Position numbers and translations under genes: made by a program. A stretch of DNA of 64,000 nucleotides from Clostridiales bacterium (GTDB lineage Bacteria > Bacillota > Clostridia > Saccharofermentanales > Saccharofermentanaceae): assembly GCA_017551625.1 (NCBI GenBank), contig JAFZLF010000035.1, positions 1 to 64,000 on the forward strand, in the 5' to 3' direction. Below are positions 25,623 through 35,169 of this stretch, in pieces. The stretch's first letter is position 1, and the number at the start of each line of letters is the position of its first letter. Below the pieces are notes generated by a model. That model saw nothing but the letters and a program-made list of their open reading frames with translations, searched no databases and was not told the DNA's origin.

Positions 25623-26711
25623 TCAGGCACCACAGAGAGCCGTGATAAATGTCTCCACTTCCTTGATCGAAGATTCAGTACTCGCCGAACCGACATAGAT
25701 GAGTCCGTTGTCGGAATAGTACAGCACATAAGTGTAAGAATAATACTGGAATGCTGCATATCCCCAATCGCCTTCGTCGACCTTGGAGATCGTATAATCT
25801 TCCGTACCGAGTGTGCTGTCGTCGAAGTAACCCTTGGCATCAGCATTGCTGGCGAACTCATAATAATAGTAGAAATTATTGAAGTCCTCAGAGTAACCCA
25901 TGCAGTAGTTCGTGGCCTTGTAATCACCGAGTTCCGTCTCAGAATCAAAGCTGAAGAAACTGTTGCCGGTATACTCATCCACAGCCGCAAGAGCTGCTTT
26001 AAATGCATCCGGACTAAGTGAGACTTTCTTCACGCTCAGATCGCTGATCGTGGCAATATCTTCCTCGGAAGAAGTCGGAGTAGCTGATGTATCCGTCGTA
26101 TCCGTCGGACCATCTGTCGGATCCGGGTCAGTCGGAGTATCTGTCGGATTATCGAGTGCCGCCCACGGCATCACATCGATCATCGGAGCATAAAGATCAT
26201 CGATGATTGCATCGAGGTTCGTCAGTGTGTACTCATCATCTTCAACTTCAAACTCCAGAGTAACTGTCGTGCTCTGATACTTCTTTTCCTTCTGCTCACC
26301 GATCTCCTCGACGAAGCTCTCCAGATAGGCATCTGTCTCATAGTAGATATCCTCATAATCCGGGAACTTGACTGTCGCTTCGACTGTAGCCTTCTTCTTC
26401 TTTTCCTTTACGGACTCTTCGTCGATCTCGTAGCTGGCCTTCTCCATGACCGCCTTGACATAGTCGTGTTCATCCGCAATCTTGGTCAGTTCTTCGACCG
26501 CATCTCCATCCGCGCCGAAATCCTTCTCGAGTTTCTTGATCTTCTTGGAATTCAGCGTGCATACCGCTTCAAGAACTGTCTCCGCAGCAGCTACACAGCC
26601 GGACGAAGACTCGTCCTCGTCATCCTTCTTCTTATCTTTACAGCCAACAGCCGAAATGATAAGTGCGAAAGAAACAGCCAGACAAGCAATTTTCTTCAGA
26701 TTTGATTTCAT
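25623..26711 (-). CDS. Exported lipoprotein of unknown function
   Basis: The 362-residue product has a classic lipoprotein signal (LALIISAVGC-type lipobox at about residues 17-24), followed by Lys/Asp/Glu. An N-terminal helical-beta domain (about 40-180) resembles small extracytoplasmic domains such as DUF5105/DUF4878, in which paired EEIGEQKEKKY and VTLEFEVEDDEYTL segments are seen. A TPTDPDPTDGP-rich linker (about 188-215) leads to a second domain rich in Tyr, Phe and Asp (216-362). No catalytic motif is visible. It is monocistronic. Confidence 0.82.
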   Translation of the reverse strand: MKSNLKKIACLAVSFALIISAVGCKDKKKDDEDESSSGCVAAAETVLEAVCTLNSKKIKKLEKDFGADGDAVEELTKIADEHDYVKAVMEKASYEIDEESVKEKKKKATVEATVKFPDYEDIYYETDAYLESFVEEIGEQKEKKYQSTTVTLEFEVEDDEYTLTNLDAIIDDLYAPMIDVMPWAALDNPTDTPTDPDPTDGPTDTTDTSATPTSSEEDIATISDLSVKKVSLSPDAFKAALAAVDEYTGNSFFSFDSETELGDYKATNYCMGYSEDFNNFYYYYEFASNADAKGYFDDSTLGTEDYTISKVDEGDWGYAAFQYYSYTYVLYYSDNGLIYVGSASTESSIKEVETFITALCGA

Positions 26712-26895
26712 TTCTTTTCCTCCTTGTTGCAGTAAGGTATGTACATATTACTACAGATTCGCATTATACTCCGTTTTATCGGGCTCTTCAAGGATTTCTT
26801 CAAATTTTCCTTACATTCACGTCATAAAATACAGATTCGTTCCGTGTATCTGTCACAAGGAAAAGCGCTTCAACCTAAAACATGGAACAAAAAAA

Positions 26896-26922
26896 AGACT
26901 TGAGGATCATCTCCTCAAGTCT
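26896..26922 (-). terminator. Terminator of tRNA-Leu
   Basis: AGACTTGAGG and CCTCAAGTCT form a 10-bp stem immediately after the CCA end. Read leftward it is followed by a run of T. Confidence 0.88.
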
Positions 26923-27005
26923 TGGTGCGGCGAACGGGACTTGAACCCGTATGGTCGCCCACACGCCCCTCAAACGTGCGCGTCTGCCAATTCCGCCACC
27001 GCCGC
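26923..27005 (-). tRNA. tRNA-Leu (anticodon GAG)
   Basis: The complement folds as a tRNA with a GCGGCGG acceptor strand, a Leu-type D arm (GGCGGAATTGGCAGAC), an anticodon stem CACGT/GCGTG enclosing TTGAGGG (anticodon GAG), a long variable arm, a T-loop GGTTCAAGTC and an encoded CCA at 26923-26925. Confidence 0.93.
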
Positions 27006-27138
27006 ATGGCACTAAAGCATGAATCATTATACTGATTGACACCTGACGTGTCAATAGCGTTTTTCTTTCCCTGCCCTCTTTCTTTGGAATCGGAGAATGG
27101 TACAATAGAAAGGACAGGATACAACAGGAGCGGACACT

Positions 27139-28629
27139 ATGAAATTATCTGAACTTCTACAATTCAACGACATCGTGATCCAGTGTCACGACAATCCGGA
27201 CGCCGACGCACTGGCCAGCGGGGCCGCACTTCACTGGTATTTCACCAAGATGGGCAAGAATGTACGGTTTATCTACCGGGGTAACAATCAGACACAGAAA
27301 AGCAACCTGATGATCATGCTTTCGGATCTTGCCATCCCGATCTCATACGAGCCCGAGTTTGACGAAAAGCCGGAGCTCCTGATCACCGTAGACTGTCAGT
27401 ACGGTCAGAGGAATGTTACGACAACATTTGCGCAAAACATCGCCATTATCGATCACCACCAGATCACCGTCACACTTCCCGAGTTTGCTGAAGTCCGCAG
27501 CAATATCGGCAGTTGTTCGACGGTCGTCTGGAATCTGATCCGTGAAGAGGGACTGGATGTAAACGAAGATAAGAATCTTCCCACCGCACTCTATTACGGC
27601 CTTTATTCCGATACCAACCGTCTCTCCGAGATTTCTCACCCGCTGGATCGCGATATGCTGGATTCTCTTTCGATCCAGAGAAGCCTGATCACCAAGATGA
27701 GCAATGCAAATATCTCCCTCAAAGAACTGAAGATCACAGGAAAGGCGATCCTTGAATACGAGTTCTTCGAGGAACATAAATATCTGATCCTGAAAGCAGA
27801 GCCATGTGATCCGAACATCCTCGGCGTCATCTCTGACTTTTCTCTGGAGACGGACAGTGTAGATGTTTGTCTTGCCTACTATGTCAGTCCCTATGAGATC
27901 AAGTACTCTGTGAGAAGCTGCACGAAGGAAGTACATGCCAACGAACTGGCTGCGTTCCTTGGCGAGGGCGTTGGAGGTGGCGGCGGCCACATCTACAAGG
28001 CCGGCGGGTCCTTAAGGCCGGAGAAACTGGATATGGATCCGGCAGTTTATCTGAAGGAACGAATGGCCGCGTATTTCGATATGTATACGATCCTCTACAC
28101 CAAGGATACGGTTATAGATACAGCCGATATGCCGCTTTACGAGAAGCTTCCGCAGGAAGTCGGTACAGTCCGTCTTGCAGACATCTTCCCCGCCGATACT
28201 CAGGTAGAGATCCGTACCCTCGAAGGAGATGTGGTCATTTCCGTCGAGGACGACAGTTTCCTGATGATCGGTATCGAGGGCGAGGTCTATCCGATCAACG
28301 AGACCAAGCTCCTTGCCAGATATAAGAGTCTGGGACGTCCGTATTCGCGGACTTTCGAATATGCTCCGAGCATCAAGAATCTTGCAACCGGTGAGAAGAC
28401 CGACGTTATGTCCCACGCTCAGGCCGTGATCAGCCACGGCGGCGGGCTCATCTATGCTAAACCTCTGGACCACTGCGTGAAGCTCTTCACTCTATGGGAC
28501 GAAGAGAAATACTATCTCGGTAATGTCGGGGACTATATCGCGATCCGTGCTGAGGACGAGCACGATATCTACATCATCAAGAAGCACATCTTCCCTCAAC
28601 TGTATCGCAAGGTCGAGCCGTCACTCTGA
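27139..28629 (+). CDS. DHH-family phosphoesterase with C-terminal extension
   Basis: The 496-residue protein has the DHH domain motifs CHDNPDADA near residue 17, TVDCQ, and IDHHQ near 117. A DHHA1 half carries the GGGGG-H-YKAGG motif near 280. Family members include NrnA and GdpP, which degrade oligoribonucleotides, pAp or c-di-AMP intermediates. About 170 extra residues follow (from about 330), which I do not recognise; two segments there have alternating beta-strand patterns and could bind a ligand or regulate the enzyme. Start ATG 27139 follows AGGAG by eight bases. A role in c-di-AMP or pApA breakdown is plausible given CdaA here, but unproven. Confidence 0.87.
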   Translation: MKLSELLQFNDIVIQCHDNPDADALASGAALHWYFTKMGKNVRFIYRGNNQTQKSNLMIMLSDLAIPISYEPEFDEKPELLITVDCQYGQRNVTTTFAQNIAIIDHHQITVTLPEFAEVRSNIGSCSTVVWNLIREEGLDVNEDKNLPTALYYGLYSDTNRLSEISHPLDRDMLDSLSIQRSLITKMSNANISLKELKITGKAILEYEFFEEHKYLILKAEPCDPNILGVISDFSLETDSVDVCLAYYVSPYEIKYSVRSCTKEVHANELAAFLGEGVGGGGGHIYKAGGSLRPEKLDMDPAVYLKERMAAYFDMYTILYTKDTVIDTADMPLYEKLPQEVGTVRLADIFPADTQVEIRTLEGDVVISVEDDSFLMIGIEGEVYPINETKLLARYKSLGRPYSRTFEYAPSIKNLATGEKTDVMSHAQAVISHGGGLIYAKPLDHCVKLFTLWDEEKYYLGNVGDYIAIRAEDEHDIYIIKKHIFPQLYRKVEPSL

Positions 28630-28644
28630 TCCGGATTTATACTT

Positions 28645-31600
28645 TCAGGCAAGTCCATATTGGGATTTCTGTTCCCGGGTCATTTCTGTTCCTCCGAGGA
28701 TCTGATGTGCTTTGGCGATCAGTTCATCCAGCGTATAGTGGCGAAAAAAACCGACGTGATAATCCCTCATTCCTGTATAGGCGTAGGAAAAGAAGATATC
28801 TCCCGGCTCATAATACCCGAGCGAATTCCACACGACCGCCAGTTCGATCCACGTCTCCGTATCTACCACGTCCGTGATCATATAGGTCTGGATAAACATC
28901 GTCTTCTTATCAGAAGAGAATCGTATCTTCGCGCTCAGTTCATTCCCGGCGTATGTTTCGACCGTAGTCTTGGACACAAAAGCACCTGTTCCTGAATCGT
29001 ATAGAATCATCGATCCGTCATCAAAAACAACAATAAGCAGCTCTGTTCCTTTCGCGGGCTGGAAGAAGGTGGCTCCGATCGGGATCAGTCCGCTAGTCGG
29101 AATTTCTATGGACACGTCTCCTTCTCTTTCCAAGATCAGAACGTGCGAACTATCCGCGACAGCCCACTTCTCGCCCTTATCGTCGACTTCGACCACAGTG
29201 GCACCCGTCCAGTCCTTCGGAAGTCTGACACGGTAATCGTCGTGCTCACGCACATCGATAATATAGTCTCCTTCCTTTACATCCGAATAGTAGATGGCTC
29301 CGGCGCTTCGGAAGTAACGCGGAGCATCCGAAGGAACATACGAATCAAACGGAAGTACAAACTTCTCTTCATCTCCGCTCTCCAGATCGACTCCACGCAG
29401 CCTGTACCCACCTGCTTTTTCGTCTTTGTAAATATAGGTCAGATACCCATCCGACAAACTACAGGTTCTTTTCACGTTATCCTGAAAATCCGAGATCAGT
29501 TCATCTTCCAGGATCTCACCGTCATTCATATCGATCCGTACCAGATGGTCTTCGTTATAGATGGGACGCGTAATTACATACAGTTCATCTTCCCATATCC
29601 CCAGAATACTAAACAATGTGCCGATGTCATCATCAAGATAAGTCGTCCAGAGCAACTCCCGTTCCATGGCATCAAATGCCGCGATATTGGGACGCCCTTC
29701 GTCTATCGTATCGACCACCAGATATTTCTCATCCAGATAATAATCCGCACGAAGCTCGTTCATGACCAGTTTCTCGTCGATCTCCGTCCACTCTTCATCC
29801 GCTACATGCATATCGTAGTATAAGATCTGGTTGCTTCTCTCACGAAGCACGTACACACCGGAACCGACAAGTGCCTGATAGATATCGTCCGCAAATACAT
29901 AACTTACCGAGGCAACATCCTGACCCAGTGCTTCTAATGGAGAGCCCAGCCCTCCATCGGACGTGATGAAAAGCGGAGCTCCATCCCCGTCTACATCACT
30001 GAGATGTACCAGCGAGTAATTCACATTATAGGTATGCTGAACCGCGCCGTCTACAGTACCAAACACTTGTATAAGATTGCCACAGTAATAGGCTACGGCA
30101 TTTCGGGATGGCAGCATTAGGAATCCACTCTGCTTGATGCTGTTGTTGAAAGTAAAATCAGCCGTCCATCGTACTTCCTTTTTCGCAAAGTCCAAGCAAT
30201 AGATCTGATTGTTGACCGGAGCCAGTAACCGGACATCCGTGTATAGAGATTGCTGTCCCGAATGGTAGTCATAAGCGCAGGCCACCACAGTGTCATTATC
30301 GATCCAATCGACATCACGAACATCAGGAAAAACTATCGGAAGTGAATCCACCGAACCATCAGTCAGGTCAATCACTCTAATGGTATTCCCATTCTCATCT
30401 GAGACAGAGTAGGCCACCTGACGCCCATCCGGAGACAACGAATAATCATCCCACGTCGTAAGGACACTACTATTGTCATCTTTGGGAATGGTCACGCTAT
30501 CAATTATCTCCCCATCCGCCACAGATATATGCAGGATCTGAAGATCAATTGTCACAAGGAAAAAGGACTTTGCATCTTCAGAGACGAGCGGCTGCATCAC
30601 ACGGAAGTTCTTTTCTCTCAATGTCTGGGTCCATATCGACTTTCCCCTGAAAACATCGTAGAGTTCATAATCAGAAGAAGTGAAGATCAGAAGCTCATCC
30701 TCACCAATATAAGAAACACCATACACGATCTCATTTCCATAGTTTTTTTCCAGAAGTATCTCATGCGTTTCCGTGTCCCATACTGTAACCGAGTTAGAGG
30801 CATCCCTGGCCGTCAGAGAAGTTTTTTCCGGAGAAAGCTGAATATCCCTGATAGTCGATGATGCACGATAATCCCACACAGAATGGATACTGGCCCCGGA
30901 TACAGGAACATAAGCAAGTGTCGCGTCCGTCAGTGCCCTGATCGCCTCCGCAGTAACCGGACGGTCATCTCCGTCGGACGGTAGAGCAGCCAGTGCCAAC
31001 TGGATCGCTTCGATACGCTGTTCACTCTCAAGAAGTTTTCTGGATTCATTGGCCAGATAGATGGACTGATTTTTCAGAGTATCATCATAACTCTTCTGTA
31101 TTCTCATATTACTTCGGATAACATATCCCGAGAATCCGAGTGCAAGCACCGTAAGAATAAGGCCAAGAACTGTGATGCGCTGCATCTGATATGCTCGGCG
31201 ACGGTTCATCAGTTCATCATACGAACATCCGATCAGGGCTGCAGCTAATCTCGGAAGTTCTTCCTTATCTGCTTTACGGAAAGACGTACGGTAATCGCAG
31301 CACAGAGGCTCCTTATCTTGAAGGAAAGTACGGGTACTGCCATCCGGTTGCAGGACCGTCACCTCCTCCTGTAGAAGCTCAGGAAGAAGAACATCCTGCG
31401 GTTCTCCCTCGGAAAGGACGGCTAATATGTGATCACGGGTATGTGTCTTCAAGAAGAATTCGATTTCCCGCTTGACCCATTCCGATTCCTTAGTGCTCGG
31501 GGAGCATATCACGATAAGGTATTCAGACTTCCGCAGGGCATCCTCGATCGTTTCCGACAGATTGCTCGTGATCGGAAGCTCTTCCTTATCGCGAAAGATA

Positions 31601-31743
31601 CGCTGTATGCGTGTCTTTCCTGTCTTTTTCCTTATCTTACCCGGAATATGGAAATGCTCAAGTTGCGTCTGAATATGTGCGGCGACTTTGTTATCTACCG
31701 GGCCATGCTTATAAGAAATAAATGCATTATAAAAATCGATCAT
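28645..31743 (-). CDS. Transmembrane TIR-domain protein with beta-propeller
   Basis: The 1032-residue protein starts with a TIR domain (about 1-150; YNAFISYKHG, FRDKEEL, SEYLIVICSPSTKESEWVKRE). The Glu93 position in the S-x-W-x3-E motif matches the catalytic glutamate of NAD-hydrolysing TIR domains. A membrane helix follows (about 189-209, ITVLGLILTVLALGFSGYVI), then a coiled segment (NESRKLLESEQRIEAIQLALAAL). The last 750 residues consist of repeated beta-strand units with WD/YVTN-like features (VTVWDTETHEILL, LSPDGRQVAYSVSD). The propeller should lie outside and the TIR inside, so signal reception from outside is an attractive inference. The gene is single and convergent with the DHH phosphoesterase gene, with 15 bases between the stop codons. 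Confidence 0.85.
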   Translation of the reverse strand: MIDFYNAFISYKHGPVDNKVAAHIQTQLEHFHIPGKIRKKTGKTRIQRIFRDKEELPITSNLSETIEDALRKSEYLIVICSPSTKESEWVKREIEFFLKTHTRDHILAVLSEGEPQDVLLPELLQEEVTVLQPDGSTRTFLQDKEPLCCDYRTSFRKADKEELPRLAAALIGCSYDELMNRRRAYQMQRITVLGLILTVLALGFSGYVIRSNMRIQKSYDDTLKNQSIYLANESRKLLESEQRIEAIQLALAALPSDGDDRPVTAEAIRALTDATLAYVPVSGASIHSVWDYRASSTIRDIQLSPEKTSLTARDASNSVTVWDTETHEILLEKNYGNEIVYGVSYIGEDELLIFTSSDYELYDVFRGKSIWTQTLREKNFRVMQPLVSEDAKSFFLVTIDLQILHISVADGEIIDSVTIPKDDNSSVLTTWDDYSLSPDGRQVAYSVSDENGNTIRVIDLTDGSVDSLPIVFPDVRDVDWIDNDTVVACAYDYHSGQQSLYTDVRLLAPVNNQIYCLDFAKKEVRWTADFTFNNSIKQSGFLMLPSRNAVAYYCGNLIQVFGTVDGAVQHTYNVNYSLVHLSDVDGDGAPLFITSDGGLGSPLEALGQDVASVSYVFADDIYQALVGSGVYVLRERSNQILYYDMHVADEEWTEIDEKLVMNELRADYYLDEKYLVVDTIDEGRPNIAAFDAMERELLWTTYLDDDIGTLFSILGIWEDELYVITRPIYNEDHLVRIDMNDGEILEDELISDFQDNVKRTCSLSDGYLTYIYKDEKAGGYRLRGVDLESGDEEKFVLPFDSYVPSDAPRYFRSAGAIYYSDVKEGDYIIDVREHDDYRVRLPKDWTGATVVEVDDKGEKWAVADSSHVLILEREGDVSIEIPTSGLIPIGATFFQPAKGTELLIVVFDDGSMILYDSGTGAFVSKTTVETYAGNELSAKIRFSSDKKTMFIQTYMITDVVDTETWIELAVVWNSLGYYEPGDIFFSYAYTGMRDYHVGFFRHYTLDELIAKAHQILGGTEMTREQKSQYGLA

Positions 31744-31809
31744 ATGGTGAAACTTTTCTCCTCATCCTCATTTCACTGATATCTATTCTATCGCAAAAAT
31801 CCCATAACA

Positions 31810-31837
31810 AAAAGACCGCCTCTTTCGAGACGGTCTT
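31810..31837 (-). terminator. Terminator of the Thr-Pro-repeat wall protein gene
   Basis: AAAGACCG-CCTC-TTTC-GAGA-CGGTCTTT makes a stem with T-rich sequence after it in the leftward direction, 23 bases past the stop at 31861. Confidence 0.85.
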
Positions 31838-31860
31838 TCCGTACTGTACAATCCTATCGA

Positions 31861-33810
31861 TTACTTTTCTTCTTCTTCCTCTTCCTTCTTCTTAGAGGCC
31901 ATAACTGTGATTGTTGCAGCAGATACAGCCAGGAAGAACAATCCGGCAAGGAGCTTCACATTCGTTCCGGTATCACCGGTCTTCGGTACACGCTGAGCAC
32001 CAAGTACATCCTTCGGCGGAGCCTTCGTGATTTCCGGTGTCGGCGTATCCGTAGGTGTCGGAGTCGGCGTCGGCGTCTCAGTCGGAGTCGCTGTCGGATC
32101 CGGAGTTGGTGTCGGAGTCGGTGTCTCCGTCACTGTCGGAACCGGTGTTGCAGTCGGAACCGGTGTCGCTGTCGGAATCGGAGTAGCCGTCGGCATCGGA
32201 GTCGGAGTATTCGTCGGCGTCGGTGTCGGTGTTTCCGTCGGAGTCGGTGTTCTACGATTATCCTCTACAGGCGGAGTAGCCGTCGGAGTCTCAGTAGGCG
32301 TCTCAGTCGGAGTTGGAGTATCCGTAGGAGTCTCGGTCGGAGTTGGTGTCTCCGTAGGTGTCTCTGTCGGAGTCGGCGTATCCGTAGGTGTCGGAGTAGG
32401 TGTCTCCGTCGGAGTCGGCGTATCCGTAGGTGTCGGAGTAGGTGTCTCCGTCGGAGTCGGCGTGTCAGTCGGCGTCGGCGAAGGTGTCGGTGTCGCAGAC
32501 ACAGTCGGCGTCGGGGACGGTACATCAGTCGGCGTCGGGATCGGTGTCGGCGTGCTCGTCGGAGTCGGCGTATTCGTCGGTGTCGGAGTAGCCGTTGGCG
32601 TAGACGTCGGTGTAGGCGTTTCTGTCGGAGTAGGTGTCTCCGTCGGAGTAGCCGTAGGTGTAGGTGTCTCTGTCGGAGTAGGTGTCTCCGTAGGAGTCGG
32701 TGTCTCTGTCGGAGTCTCTGTCGGAGTTGGTGTCTCCGTAGGGGTCTCCGTCGGTGTAGGCGTATCCGTAGGTGTCGGAGTAGCCGTAGATGTCGGAGTA
32801 GGTGTCTCTGTAGGAGTCGGTGTCGGAGTATTGAAAGTATACTTTACAATGACTCTTACATAGTGGAACTCAGAAGTGCTGTACAGAGAATCGCAGACGA
32901 TCGCACCGTTGCTGCTGCCGCTGAGCTTCTCAACATGTGCCTTAGGCGCGAAGATCGCACCATGGGAAGCCATGTAGTTCAGGGTAACAGACTTCGCACT
33001 TGCGAAGTTCCAAACGATGTAGGCATCACGCTCATCGCAGACATCGCCAGGCTCCGAAGAACCGGAAGCCGAACCATACTTAAGCTGCGGGAGATGATCG
33101 ATCGAATCGCCCTTGACATTGATGATCGTCTTCACATAAGCCGGTACATAGATAACATTCGCATCGGAAGGAAGTGTAAAGATAAGAACATCGTTCTCGG
33201 AATTAAAGGATCCGTCTTTCGGAACGACTTCATACTTACCGCCCTGCAGGTTATTGAGTGTTACATTGCTATTGGAATCCGCGACCGAATCGGCATACTC
33301 CGCACGGTTGATCATCTTGCTGCGGATCTCTCCGAAATCAATGGAAACCGGTGAAACCACTCCGTACGTGTTCGGAGTGAACTCGTAACTGGAACCGCTC
33401 ATGCTACTTGTGCTGTTGACCTCGATATTACCGGCCAGATTATGGAGATTACCATAACTTAACTGTCCATCAACAATCAACTGGGCCAATCCGAGTTGAC
33501 CGGCATTACTTCCAGCGAATGAGAAATCGTAGAAGGAAGCGTTACCACCGATGGCCAGCGCACCCTGAGAGTGCGCGCCTTCATTCAATCCAAATGATGC
33601 ATCACCAAAGCAGAACAATACGTAGTTGAACGGATTCGTTGTCGAGTACCCTGATCCTTCAGCCTGGTACATATGATCCGTAGCATCTCCGAACGGAAGA
33701 GCTGCGATACCCTGTGCACCAAGGAAAGAAACTACGAGCGTACAGGACAAGATCCTGATCCAGCGGCCGAAACGGCTACCGCGCAAAGCTTGCGTTTTTT
33801 CTTCTGTCAT
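31861..33810 (-). CDS. Cell-wall-anchored choice-of-anchor A protein with Thr-Pro repeats
   Basis: The 649-residue protein has a signal peptide (about 17-38), then a choice-of-anchor A domain (about 55-325; begins [26 protein letters not shown], ends near [10 protein letters not shown]) found in surface adhesins and collagen-binding-like proteins. About 265 residues of TPTPTETP repeats follow. The C-terminus has the sortase-type motif VPKTGD, a membrane helix ([19 protein letters not shown]) and a charged [10 protein letters not shown] tail, unusual in its long acidic stretch. It probably coats the cell surface or mediates adhesion. It is monocistronic, with a promoter carrying two palindromes. 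Confidence 0.9.
   Translation of the reverse strand: MTEEKTQALRGSRFGRWIRILSCTLVVSFLGAQGIAALPFGDATDHMYQAEGSGYSTTNPFNYVLFCFGDASFGLNEGAHSQGALAIGGNASFYDFSFAGSNAGQLGLAQLIVDGQLSYGNLHNLAGNIEVNSTSSMSGSSYEFTPNTYGVVSPVSIDFGEIRSKMINRAEYADSVADSNSNVTLNNLQGGKYEVVPKDGSFNSENDVLIFTLPSDANVIYVPAYVKTIINVKGDSIDHLPQLKYGSASGSSEPGDVCDERDAYIVWNFASAKSVTLNYMASHGAIFAPKAHVEKLSGSSNGAIVCDSLYSTSEFHYVRVIVKYTFNTPTPTPTETPTPTSTATPTPTDTPTPTETPTETPTPTETPTETPTPTETPTPTETPTPTATPTETPTPTETPTPTSTPTATPTPTNTPTPTSTPTPIPTPTDVPSPTPTVSATPTPSPTPTDTPTPTETPTPTPTDTPTPTETPTPTPTDTPTPTETPTETPTPTETPTDTPTPTETPTETPTATPPVEDNRRTPTPTETPTPTPTNTPTPMPTATPIPTATPVPTATPVPTVTETPTPTPTPDPTATPTETPTPTPTPTDTPTPEITKAPPKDVLGAQRVPKTGDTGTNVKLLAGLFFLAVSAATITVMASKKKEEEEEEK
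32035..32830 (-). repeat. Thr-Pro-Thr-Glu repeat array
   Basis: About 800 bases of near-repeats of a GTCGGAGTAGGTGTC-like unit encode TPTPTETPT periods, interrupted once by PPVEDNRR at about 32250. It behaves as a stalk and a slippage-prone DNA region. The antisense frame of the same DNA gives Gly-Val repeats and is not a gene. Confidence 0.93.
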
Positions 33811-33848
33811 GTTATCCCTCCAATGTGTTCGCGTCTATTTGCTTACAC

Positions 33849-33864
33849 GTCTGTAATTACAGAC
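33849..33864. promoter_or_regulatory. Perfect 16-bp palindrome downstream of the wall-protein promoter
   Basis: GTCTGTAATTACAGAC reads the same on both strands. It lies about +6 to +21 relative to the inferred transcription start, where a repressor dimer would block elongation or initiation. Confidence 0.6.
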
Positions 33865-33876
33865 CCAACCACCATC

Positions 33877-33905
33877 ATAATAATATATCAAAGGTTTTTG
33901 CTCAA
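33877..33905 (-). promoter_or_regulatory. Promoter for the wall-protein gene
   Basis: On the minus strand TTGAGC (33905-33900), a 17-base spacer and TATTAT (33882-33877) lie about 70 bases upstream of the start codon at 33810. The AT-rich surroundings fit a sigma-A promoter. Confidence 0.6.
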
Positions 33906-33913
33906 CATTTTTT

Positions 33914-33934
33914 GTTTGTGCAGGTTGCACAAAC
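33914..33934. promoter_or_regulatory. Inverted repeat upstream of the -35 (activator-site candidate)
   Basis: GTTTGTGCA-GGT-TGCACAAAC is a 9-bp inverted repeat with a 3-base spacer, centred eight to twenty bases upstream of the -35 box. The layout resembles class I activator sites. Whether the Crp/Fnr protein of this window binds it is speculative. Confidence 0.5.
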
Positions 33935-33957
33935 TTCACAATTTATTCACATTTATT

Positions 33958-33991
33958 GAAAAGGACCGTAACAATTGTTGCGGTCCTTTTC
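33958..33991 (-). terminator. Terminator of the zinc-ribbon gene
   Basis: GAAAAGGACCG and CGGTCCTTTTC form an 11-bp stem around a 12-base loop that itself contains AACAATTGTT, 58 bases past the stop at 34049. Confidence 0.85.
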
Positions 33992-34048
33992 AAAATTCGG
34001 CTTAACCAAAAACTGTTTATATTTCAGCAGATCCTTAAGCAGTCCACC

Positions 34049-35149
34049 TTAATGCAGGAGCATGTACAGAATAATGATCGCAGCAAGGCAGATACCGATC
34101 GCCGCAAGTACACGAAGCACGGAAACCGGTGCATGGCCACCGACCTTACCGGTCTGACCGTTGACCACGAACTGGTACACTTTGTCATTATACTTAAAGG
34201 ACGAGATCCATACCGGCACAAGGATGTACTTATAAGTAATATTACTGTATAGAGTAGAGAAATGAAGCGAATCAACACGGTCACATCTCCAGTTGTTACG
34301 GATATACTTGTTGATGTTATTCTGCAGGCGCTTCTTGATCGACTCCTGAGCAATTCCCCAGCCTTCCTTAAGTCCTACGGAATAACGTTCCGCTATAAAC
34401 CCTGCCACTACTTGAGGAGAATACGGAACAAGCTTGGTAAAGTCAAAAGGTTCACAGGCCTTTACCACAGAATTCTCTGTCCTCTTCGATGCCATGACAG
34501 TCTGATCGTCGATGAATTCCTGGTACACACCGCGCACCGGCTGCCATGTCGTCTCTGTGACATAATTGTCGCCTCTCTTCACACGGCGGTCAAATCCGGC
34601 CCTGGCCGTAAATGAAGAAGTCGTCTGGGCATCGTATGTCCAGTACGGGAGATAGACACCCTGGAAAGATTCCGGACGCGCGCTCTTCTTCGCCTTGGAC
34701 GGAGTAAAGAGCTTACCGCCGAGCCATGACATGAATTTCTGACCGGCCTTCTCCTTTGTGACCGAGAACGGACATACCGCGCCCGGAGACATGGAATCAC
34801 TGCTGGCAGCAGGCATAACACTTGTCGATCCGCAGAATGGGCAGACCGCAGCTGTCTCGAGCGCATCATAGATTGTCTCCGCGCCACACTGCTTACATAC
34901 GACAGACTTTTTCTGTGTGCCCCACTCGAAGCTCGCAGTCTTCTCCGCAGACTCGAAATCCAGTTCGACGATCGCGCTGCCGGCATCCGCTTGCGGCAGT
35001 TCTGTCTTGTATCCGCAGAATTCGCAGAGCATACCGCCCGTTCCCGGATCAAATACGACTGTCGCGCCGCAATTCGGACACTTCTTATTCGTTACGTCCT
35101 CAGTAACCTCATTTTGGATCTGTACACCATTGTCATCAAAATCTGCCAT
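34049..35149 (-). CDS. Zinc-ribbon membrane protein
   Basis: The 366-residue protein has two zinc ribbons, CPNCGAT...CEFCGY (about 24-47) and CKQCGAE...CPFCGS (about 85-107). A beta-rich body follows (about 150-330; SFQGVYLPYWTYDAQT, ETTWQPVRGVYQEF), and one C-terminal membrane helix (about 343-365). Proteins of this architecture are widespread in Clostridia and are often mis-annotated as DNA helicase-like or replication proteins. No enzymatic motif is seen. It is 20 bases downstream of the GH13 gene and may belong to the glycogen transcript. Confidence 0.8.
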   Translation of the reverse strand: MADFDDNGVQIQNEVTEDVTNKKCPNCGATVVFDPGTGGMLCEFCGYKTELPQADAGSAIVELDFESAEKTASFEWGTQKKSVVCKQCGAETIYDALETAAVCPFCGSTSVMPAASSDSMSPGAVCPFSVTKEKAGQKFMSWLGGKLFTPSKAKKSARPESFQGVYLPYWTYDAQTTSSFTARAGFDRRVKRGDNYVTETTWQPVRGVYQEFIDDQTVMASKRTENSVVKACEPFDFTKLVPYSPQVVAGFIAERYSVGLKEGWGIAQESIKKRLQNNINKYIRNNWRCDRVDSLHFSTLYSNITYKYILVPVWISSFKYNDKVYQFVVNGQTGKVGGHAPVSVLRVLAAIGICLAAIIILYMLLH

Positions 35150-35169
35150 AGATACCTCCCGTGTTTCCT

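Noticed and set aside
32035..32830. Possible CRISPR array
   Set aside because: The periodicity is codon-based with no unique spacers and lies inside a coding frame.
32027..32863. Rightward open frame encoding Gly-Val-Ser-Val repeats
   Set aside because: It is the antisense strand of the Thr-Pro repeat array, has no ribosome binding site and is an artefact of codon composition.
34049..35149. Annotation as a DNA helicase or primosomal protein
   Set aside because: Only zinc ribbons and a membrane helix are visible; no helicase motifs.
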